NCBI RefSeq assembly: GCF_018687635.1
Contig: NZ_CP061300.1
Span: 496,001-560,000, forward strand
DNA length: 64,000 bases
From: Polynucleobacter sp. MWH-Braz-FAM2G
GTDB lineage: Bacteria; Pseudomonadota; Gammaproteobacteria; Burkholderiales; Burkholderiaceae
Reading direction: 5' to 3'
Shown: piece by piece, positions 58,170 to 64,000 of the stretch
Position numbering within the stretch: the first letter of the stretch is position 1
Layout: each line of letters starts with the position of its first letter
Position numbers and translations under genes: made by a program
The notes under the pieces: model-generated
What the model saw: the letters and a program-made list of their open reading frames with translations, nothing else
The model's database searches: none
What the model was told of the DNA's origin: nothing

Positions 58170-59365
58170 TGCCAATGAAGCGAGTTGCTATCCTAGGCTC
58201 AACTGGATCGATTGGCGTCAATACATTAGATGTCATTCGGGCGCATCCAGATCGTTTTAAGGTTGTTGCTTTAACTGCAGCAAAACAAGTTGACCTACTG
58301 GCAGAGCAGTCTCTCGAATTCAATCCCTCTATAGCCGTAGTGGCTGATCCTGATGGTGCGCTTCGTTTAAAAAAGCTTTTGCTTGAGAAAAAAATCAGTA
58401 CTGAGGTTTTGTGTGGACCTCAGGGTTTAGTGACTGCCGTTACTGAATCGGGTTGCGATACTGTGATGGCTGCGATAGTGGGGGCTGCTGGCTTAGTTCC
58501 TGCATTAGCTGCTGCCCAAGCTGGAAAAAGAGTTTTACTGGCAAATAAAGAAGCCTTGGTAATGTCGGGCGACTTATTTATGTTGGCCATGAAGCAGGGC
58601 GGTGGAGAGCTCTTGCCTATCGACAGTGAACATAACGCGATTTTTCAGTGTCTTCCAAGTCAATTTACTAAAGATCCTAGCTCAAGTTTAGGGGTTGAGG
58701 AGCTCTGGTTAACAGCCTCAGGAGGACCATTCAGAAATACACCATTAGAGCAATTGGAAAGTATTACCCCAGCCCAGGCTTGTGCTCACCCAAATTGGGT
58801 AATGGGTAGAAAAATATCAGTTGATTCTGCAACGATGATGAACAAAGGTCTTGAGGTCATTGAGGCATTTTGGTTATTTGGATTGTCTTTGGAAAAAATT
58901 AAGGTATTGATTCATCCGCAAAGCGTTGTGCATTCGATGGTGCGTTATCGGGATGGCTCAGTATTGGCTCAGTTGGGTCAGCCTGATATGCGCACACCGA
59001 TTGCCTATGGTTTGGCATGGCCGGAGCGGATTGATGCGGGGGTTGCTCCCCTGAGTTTGACTCAGATGGCCGCCCTAAGCTTCACTGAACCTGATCTTAA
59101 ACGCTTTCCTTGCCTGTCTCTGGCCTTTGCGGCTGCCAAAACTGGCGGTACCGCGCCAACGGTTTTAAATGCCGCCAATGAAGTTGCAGTCGCAGCATTC
59201 TTGGATGAAGATTTGCCCTATTTACAAATTCCAGTGCTTGTCGAGAAAGTGCTAAATTCCACTTCCTTTATGAAGGCTGATTCACTGGAGTTGATTTTGG
59301 ATGTCGATGCGCGTGCTCGTCAATCGGCGCAAGAGGTGGTAAAGGAAATTCTTTGCAAGCTATAG
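58169..59365 (+). CDS. dxr: 1-deoxy-D-xylulose 5-phosphate reductoisomerase
   Basis: A 398-residue NADPH enzyme, the committed step of the MEP isoprenoid pathway. [14 protein letters not shown] binds [18 protein letters not shown] carries metal ligands, and [12 protein letters not shown] with [16 protein letters not shown] lines the active site. The ATG two codons further in is an alternative start. Confidence 0.97.
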   Translation: MPMKRVAILGSTGSIGVNTLDVIRAHPDRFKVVALTAAKQVDLLAEQSLEFNPSIAVVADPDGALRLKKLLLEKKISTEVLCGPQGLVTAVTESGCDTVMAAIVGAAGLVPALAAAQAGKRVLLANKEALVMSGDLFMLAMKQGGGELLPIDSEHNAIFQCLPSQFTKDPSSSLGVEELWLTASGGPFRNTPLEQLESITPAQACAHPNWVMGRKISVDSATMMNKGLEVIEAFWLFGLSLEKIKVLIHPQSVVHSMVRYRDGSVLAQLGQPDMRTPIAYGLAWPERIDAGVAPLSLTQMAALSFTEPDLKRFPCLSLAFAAAKTGGTAPTVLNAANEVAVAAFLDEDLPYLQIPVLVEKVLNSTSFMKADSLELILDVDARARQSAQEVVKEILCKL

Positions 59366-60486
59366 TAACTCTTGCTGCATTTCTGTTGGCCTTGGGCGTG
59401 TTAGTCAGCTTTCATGAGTTTGGACATTTTTTAGCCGCTCGCTTTTGCGGAGTTCGTGTACTTCGTTTTGCGATTGGTTTTGGTAAGCCTTTATTTACTT
59501 ACCGCGCACAAAATAAAACAGAATGGGTGCTAGCCACAATCCCCTTGGGTGGCTATGTCAAATTATTGGATAGGCGCAATAGCAAAGAAGTGGTTGAGCC
59601 AGTTGAAGCGCTCCAGGCTTTTGATGGCAAGCCCTTGTGGCAACGATCGTTCATTGTGGCTGCAGGACCTTTAGCCAATTTTCTGTTGGCCATCATTTTC
59701 TTTGCCTTTATTTATGTAACTGGCGCCCCTCAGTTACCAGCAGTTATCAAAGCCCCACCCGAAAATTCAGTAGCCGCCAAAATTGGCTTGAATCAAGGGG
59801 ATAAAGTGGTTGGTTGGCGATATTTAGATGCTAAAGAAGACAATATGCCCCTTTTTGGGGAATTTGAGCCTGTTCCGAGCTGGAATTCATTACGTTGGAG
59901 CTTAATGGATGCCATTACTGGGGAGAGTGGGTTTGCCTTGGATGTGCAAAATCCTGCAGGTGTCAGTTCTGTAAAGACCTTTTATGCCAAGGATTTACCA
60001 AAAATTAGCCCAGAAAGTGACCCCATTTTGGCGCTTGGGATCTTGCCAATGCTTAGTCCCCTAGGGCAATGGGATGAGCTTAAATTAGGGCCCTTAGATG
60101 CATTGGCATTTGCTTCTAAAAGGGTATGGGTTATCACTAAGGTCTCCACAAGGTTAATGTTGGGCTTGTTTACTGGAAATACCTCCATAAAGCAGCTCGG
60201 CGGACCCCTAAGCATCGCTGACATGGCTGGGAAAACGGCTCGAGTAGGTTGGCAACCATATTTGGCATTTTTAGCCATGATGAGTATTAGTGTCGGATTA
60301 CTCAATTTGCTCCCTTTTCCCATGCTTGATGGGGGTCAGCTACTGTATGATGCATGGGAGTTGGTTGCTGGTAAGCCGATTACGACATCAATGCAGGAGC
60401 AGCTCCAAAAAGTGGGCTTTATTTTGCTGATTTCTTTGTCATTACTGGCCTTGTTTAACGATTTACAACGCTATATTTCGCCTTGA
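59353..60486 (+). CDS. rseP: Site-2 protease RseP
   Basis: A 377-residue intramembrane zinc protease. HEFGH at residues 21-25 is in the first helix, and [12 protein letters not shown] near residue 318 gives the third ligand. The central PDZ region (about 120-220) appears as a single, reduced domain, and the protein is shorter than the 450-residue E. coli enzyme. It cleaves anti-sigma factors in the envelope stress response. The TTG start lies inside dxr, 13 bases before its end. Confidence 0.93.
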   Translation: MQAIVTLAAFLLALGVLVSFHEFGHFLAARFCGVRVLRFAIGFGKPLFTYRAQNKTEWVLATIPLGGYVKLLDRRNSKEVVEPVEALQAFDGKPLWQRSFIVAAGPLANFLLAIIFFAFIYVTGAPQLPAVIKAPPENSVAAKIGLNQGDKVVGWRYLDAKEDNMPLFGEFEPVPSWNSLRWSLMDAITGESGFALDVQNPAGVSSVKTFYAKDLPKISPESDPILALGILPMLSPLGQWDELKLGPLDALAFASKRVWVITKVSTRLMLGLFTGNTSIKQLGGPLSIADMAGKTARVGWQPYLAFLAMMSISVGLLNLLPFPMLDGGQLLYDAWELVAGKPITTSMQEQLQKVGFILLISLSLLALFNDLQRYISP

Positions 60487-62822
60487 ATTCTCTGACACAT
60501 TCTTCCCGTTTTTTTGCTCGTTTTATTGCTCAAATCCTCACGATTATTGCTTTGGGTTTGAGCTTGAATGCACTAGCAGCAGATTCTTTTGTGGTGAAAG
60601 ATATTCGTGTTGAAGGTTTGCAACGTGTCGAGCCAGGCACAGTGTTTAGTTATTTGCCAGTCCAGGTAGGTGAAACATTTACCGATGAAAAAGGTGCTGA
60701 GGCTATTAAAGTACTTTATGGCACGGGCTTTTTCAGAGACGTTCAGATTCAAGCGCAAGGCAATGTTTTGATTGTGATTGTTGAAGAGCGTCCGACAATA
60801 TCTCGCATTGAATTTACAGGCATGAAAGAATTTGAGCCCGATGTAGTACGCAAGTCCTTGAAAGCGGTTGGCGTGGCAGAGGCGCGTTTTTATGACAAGG
60901 CTTTAATTGATAAGGCTGAGCAGGAGCTAAAGCGTTCATACGTCGGTAAAGGAATGTATGCCGCTGAAGTTGTTGCCACAGTTACCCCTTTAGAGCGTAA
61001 TCAAGTGGCCGTTTACTTTAACGTTGATGAGGGTCCAATTGCCAAAATTCAAGAAATCAATTTTATTGGCAATGAAGAATTTAGTGAGAGCACCTTAAGA
61101 AGCGAGATGCAATTAAAGACAGGTGGCTGGTTGTCTTGGTATAGCAAAGATAATCTCTACTCAAAACAAAAGCTCACTGCAGACCTAGAAACTATTCGTT
61201 CTTATTATCTGAATCGTGGCTATCTTGAGTTCGTCATTGAATCTACTCAAGTGTCGATTACTCCCGATAAAAAAGGTATCTATCTCACGATCAGTATTCG
61301 TGAGGGTAAAAAGTTTACGGTTAAAGATGTGCGATTGGCTGGTGAAACCCTCGGCAAAGAAGCCGAGTTAATGCAGTTGGTCACTATAAAGCCCGGTGAT
61401 ACTTTCTCATCTGCCCGCTTGACTGAGAGTACCAAATCAATTGCCGAGGTTTTGGGTTCTTATGGATACGCTTTCGCAACAATTAATCCACAACCTGACA
61501 TTCGAAGAGATATTGCTGAGGTAGACCTCACATTAGTGGTTGACCCAGGTCGTCGTATTTATGTTCGACAGGTGGCTATTAGCGGAAATGCTAAGACGCG
61601 AGACGTCGTTATTCGTCGTGAGATGCGCCAATTTGAAAGTTCATGGTTTGATAGCGACAAGATCGATCTTTCTAAAAAGCGCTTGGGACGACTTGGTTAT
61701 TTCACTGAAACAGATATCACTACTGAGGATGTTCCAGGGTCTCCAGATCAAGTAGATGTCAATGTGAAGGTGACCGAGAAGCCGACGGGCGCAATCACTT
61801 TGGGCGCAGGCTTTTCATCAACTGAAAAACTGATCTTATCGGCTGGTGTTAATCAAGATAATGCCTTTGGTACAGGCACATCGATTGGATTGAATGCAGC
61901 TTTAGGTAAGGTAAATCAAAATCTAACTTTATCTAATTATGATCCCTATTTCACCGAAGAGGGTATAAGTCGCTACACTGATTTTTACTATCGCTCTTCC
62001 AAGCCTCTTTATTACATTGGCGATCCTGACTATCAAATTAAATCCGTAGGTTCCAATATTAAGTTTGGTGTTCCGTACACCGAGGTCGATCGCGTCTTCT
62101 TCGGAACTGGTATTGAAGTATTTAGTATCTACGCCACCACGAATACACCAATTCCTTATCAAAATTATGTTACAAGTTACGGGGGAACGGTACCTGGTCG
62201 TTTGCAAACCTATAACGTTCCTCTTACAGTAGGCTGGGCTCGTGATGGTCGTGATAGCGCTTTAATTCCATCAGAGGGCTCTTTGCAACAACTATCGGCT
62301 GAAGTTGGAACCCCTATTGGCGACCTTACTTTCTACCGAGTTTATGGCCAGTACCAAAAATACCATTCTTTCTCTAAAGGCAATATCTTGTCATTTAATG
62401 GAGAAGTTGGTTATGGCGAAGCATATGGCAATAAGCTTTTTCCTATTACCAAAAACTATTTCGTAGGCGGCATTGGATCAGTGCGGGGCTACTCTCCAGG
62501 TTCCTTGGGTCCTCAGTACTACAACACGGTTACTAATTCTTATCAGCCAACAGGCGGTCAATCTAAGATTGTGGCGAACGTAGAGTACACCTTCCCCGTA
62601 CCTGGTTCAGGGGTCGATAAAACATTGCGTATGTTTACTTTCGTTGACGGTGGTAACGCTTTTGGAGAAAACATTAATTTAGTCCTAAGGTACTCATATG
62701 GATTGGGTATATCATGGATATCACCGCTAGGACCTCTAAAATTTAGTTATGGTATTCCGTATAAGTCGCAGCCAACGGATAATATTCAACGTTTACAGTT
62801 CCAAGTCGGTACAGCGTTTTAA
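60483..62822 (+). CDS. bamA: Outer membrane assembly factor BamA
   Basis: A 779-residue Omp85 protein. The signal peptide covers residues 1-33 and ends near ALAAD. Five POTRA domains follow to about residue 430, and then the 16-strand barrel with the conserved VRGY motif (IGSVRGYSPGSLGP near 670) and a C-terminal aromatic residue (QVGTAF). It inserts beta-barrel proteins. The TTG start overlaps the rseP stop. Confidence 0.97.
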   Translation: MNSLTHSSRFFARFIAQILTIIALGLSLNALAADSFVVKDIRVEGLQRVEPGTVFSYLPVQVGETFTDEKGAEAIKVLYGTGFFRDVQIQAQGNVLIVIVEERPTISRIEFTGMKEFEPDVVRKSLKAVGVAEARFYDKALIDKAEQELKRSYVGKGMYAAEVVATVTPLERNQVAVYFNVDEGPIAKIQEINFIGNEEFSESTLRSEMQLKTGGWLSWYSKDNLYSKQKLTADLETIRSYYLNRGYLEFVIESTQVSITPDKKGIYLTISIREGKKFTVKDVRLAGETLGKEAELMQLVTIKPGDTFSSARLTESTKSIAEVLGSYGYAFATINPQPDIRRDIAEVDLTLVVDPGRRIYVRQVAISGNAKTRDVVIRREMRQFESSWFDSDKIDLSKKRLGRLGYFTETDITTEDVPGSPDQVDVNVKVTEKPTGAITLGAGFSSTEKLILSAGVNQDNAFGTGTSIGLNAALGKVNQNLTLSNYDPYFTEEGISRYTDFYYRSSKPLYYIGDPDYQIKSVGSNIKFGVPYTEVDRVFFGTGIEVFSIYATTNTPIPYQNYVTSYGGTVPGRLQTYNVPLTVGWARDGRDSALIPSEGSLQQLSAEVGTPIGDLTFYRVYGQYQKYHSFSKGNILSFNGEVGYGEAYGNKLFPITKNYFVGGIGSVRGYSPGSLGPQYYNTVTNSYQPTGGQSKIVANVEYTFPVPGSGVDKTLRMFTFVDGGNAFGENINLVLRYSYGLGISWISPLGPLKFSYGIPYKSQPTDNIQRLQFQVGTAF

Positions 62823-62840
62823 TTGTTTAAGGAAAGTTTT

Positions 62841-63368
62841 ATGAAGCTTTATCAATCTTCTAAATGGATTAAGGTGGGTATATTTGCTGCAGTGTCAGTT
62901 ATATCTGCTCCACAAGTTTTTGCGCAAGATGCAGGCACACGTGTTGCTGTGGTCAACTCTGAGAAAGTATTCAACGAATCCAATCTTGCAAAAGCTATGC
63001 AAACTCGTTTGCAAAATGAATTTACTAAGCGCCAGAATGATTTACGAGATAGCGCTCAAAAAATTAAGTCAGCGGCTGAAAAGTTAGATCGTGATGCGGC
63101 TGTGATGAATGAAGCAGAACGCGTTCGTCGTCAGCGTGAGTTGGCCGATCAAGACCGTGAACTCCAACGCAAACAACGTGAATTTACAGAAGATCTTAAT
63201 CAACGTACATTTGAAGAGCGTGCCAAGATTGCTGAAAAAGCGAATGCGGTCCTCAAACAAATTGCCGAACAAAGAAAAATCGACATTATTGTTCAAGAGG
63301 CGGCTTATGTGAGTCCCAAGGCTGATGTAACTGATGATGTCATCAAGGCTTTAAACAGCTTAAAGTAA
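62841..63368 (+). CDS. skp: Periplasmic chaperone Skp/OmpH
   Basis: A 175-residue periplasmic chaperone that holds unfolded outer-membrane proteins for BamA. The signal peptide ends near VFAQ (about residue 29), and a long charged coiled coil (about 55-140) forms the tentacles. The ATG at 62841 is chosen over an earlier TTG because AAGGAAAG lies nine bases before it. Confidence 0.93.
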   Translation: MKLYQSSKWIKVGIFAAVSVISAPQVFAQDAGTRVAVVNSEKVFNESNLAKAMQTRLQNEFTKRQNDLRDSAQKIKSAAEKLDRDAAVMNEAERVRRQRELADQDRELQRKQREFTEDLNQRTFEERAKIAEKANAVLKQIAEQRKIDIIVQEAAYVSPKADVTDDVIKALNSLK

Positions 63369-63372
63369 TCTT

Positions 63373-64000
63373 ATGCCGACCGCCATCAAGCTGGCCGAAC
63401 AGTTTCAAGTAAGCTTGATGGGGCAAGCGCCTCACGATTTCAGTGGCCTCGCTCCTTTAGAGCGAGCGCAATCTAATCAGATTTCCTTTCTTTCTAATCC
63501 GCTTTATAGGCAACAAGCCAGCGCTAGTAATGCTGGGGCTCTAATTGTCAGCCAATCTGATTTTGAGTTTTTGCAAGCCAACCCTGGCGCAAATTCAGAA
63601 AAGCGGGTGTACTTTGTTTCTAAAAATCCCTATGCCACCTTTGCTAGGATGGCTCAATATTTTGCTAAAGAAAATGGCCCAATTTATACCGCTGGAATTC
63701 ATCCTAATGCGGTAGTTCATCCTACCGCTATAGTGCCAACTTCATGTCATATTGGGCCCTTTGTTCAAATTGGCGCAGGTGTGACTTTGGGCGAGCGCGT
63801 TGTCATTCTGGGTAATACCAGCATTGCTCAGAACAGTGTTATCGGAAATGATTCGCTCATCTATCCATCAGCCTCAATTTATAGCCATAGCCAAATTGGT
63901 GAGCGTTGCATTATCCATAGCGGCGCTGTAATAGGTGCGGATGGATTTGGTTTTGCTCCTGATTTTTCAGCAACTGGTGGGGAATGGGTCAAGATCCCTC
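63373..64000 (+). CDS. lpxD: UDP-3-O-acylglucosamine N-acyltransferase (partial, cut by window end)
   Basis: 209 codons are visible. The N-terminal uridine-binding domain (about 1-105) is followed by hexapeptide repeats (IHPNAVVHPTAIVPTSCHIG onward) and by the catalytic region HSGAVIGADGFGFAP near residue 184, where His of IIHSGAV is conserved. It adds the N-linked acyl chain in lipid A synthesis. It follows skp by four bases, as usual. Confidence 0.95.
   Translation, partial: MPTAIKLAEQFQVSLMGQAPHDFSGLAPLERAQSNQISFLSNPLYRQQASASNAGALIVSQSDFEFLQANPGANSEKRVYFVSKNPYATFARMAQYFAKENGPIYTAGIHPNAVVHPTAIVPTSCHIGPFVQIGAGVTLGERVVILGNTSIAQNSVIGNDSLIYPSASIYSHSQIGERCIIHSGAVIGADGFGFAPDFSATGGEWVKIP

Overview
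The window looks like the chromosome of a freshwater betaproteobacterium of the Burkholderiaceae, most likely Polynucleobacter. Base composition is moderate (mid-40s % GC by eye), genes are tightly packed, and many blocks have the gene order familiar from this group: smc-zipA-ligA; map-glnD; rpsB-tsf-pyrH-frr-uppS-cdsA-dxr-rseP-bamA-skp-lpxD; dapD-dapE-prmB; lolC-lolD-tatD-comEC. The genus is inferred from recalled gene order and protein similarity, not from a database search.

Bases 1 to about 18,170 form an accessory catabolic region that reads as organosulfonate (C2 sulfonate) metabolism. It is built from two divergent modules, each led by an IclR regulator. Module 1: iclR, a phosphotransacetylase and a SoeA-like molybdenum sulfite dehydrogenase subunit (running off the left edge) on the minus strand, facing a Bug-type solute receptor, an acylating aldehyde dehydrogenase (SauS-like) and an acyl-CoA ligase (SauT-like) on the plus strand. 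Module 2: a second iclR, a BKACE/DUF849 beta-keto acid cleavage enzyme, a GMC flavin alcohol dehydrogenase and a TauE/SafE exporter on the minus strand, facing a biotin carrier (AccB paralogue), a stand-alone carboxyltransferase, a complete SsuACB/TauACB-type ABC importer and a second TauE/SafE exporter. The parts fit uptake of a sulfonate, conversion to sulfoacetyl-CoA and sulfoacetaldehyde, release of sulfite and acetyl phosphate, and export or oxidation of the sulfite. The C-S lyase Xsc is not in the window. The substrate, the role of the BKACE and the role of the split biotin carboxylase are open, and this is where undescribed biochemistry is most likely.

Bases 18,171 to 18,836 are a junction without large genes. 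They hold two small ORFs (52 and 54 codons), a bidirectional terminator and a perfect 12-bp inverted repeat. After it come fpr, dsbB, ackA, cysK, lysS, prfB (with its programmed +1 frameshift), recJ, a COG4255-type protein, the lipoprotein-release genes lolCD, tatD, comEC, a glycine-zipper lipoprotein, a PilZ protein, an initiator tRNA with its own promoter and terminator, the potassium transporter kup, radA, prmB, dapE, dapD, smc, zipA, ligA, a DoxX protein, and the map-glnD-DUF4239 group.

From 53,290 to the right edge lies the conserved translation / phospholipid / outer-membrane block from rpsB to lpxD (lpxD is cut by the window end). No insertion sequences, rRNA genes, CRISPR arrays or prophage genes were seen.
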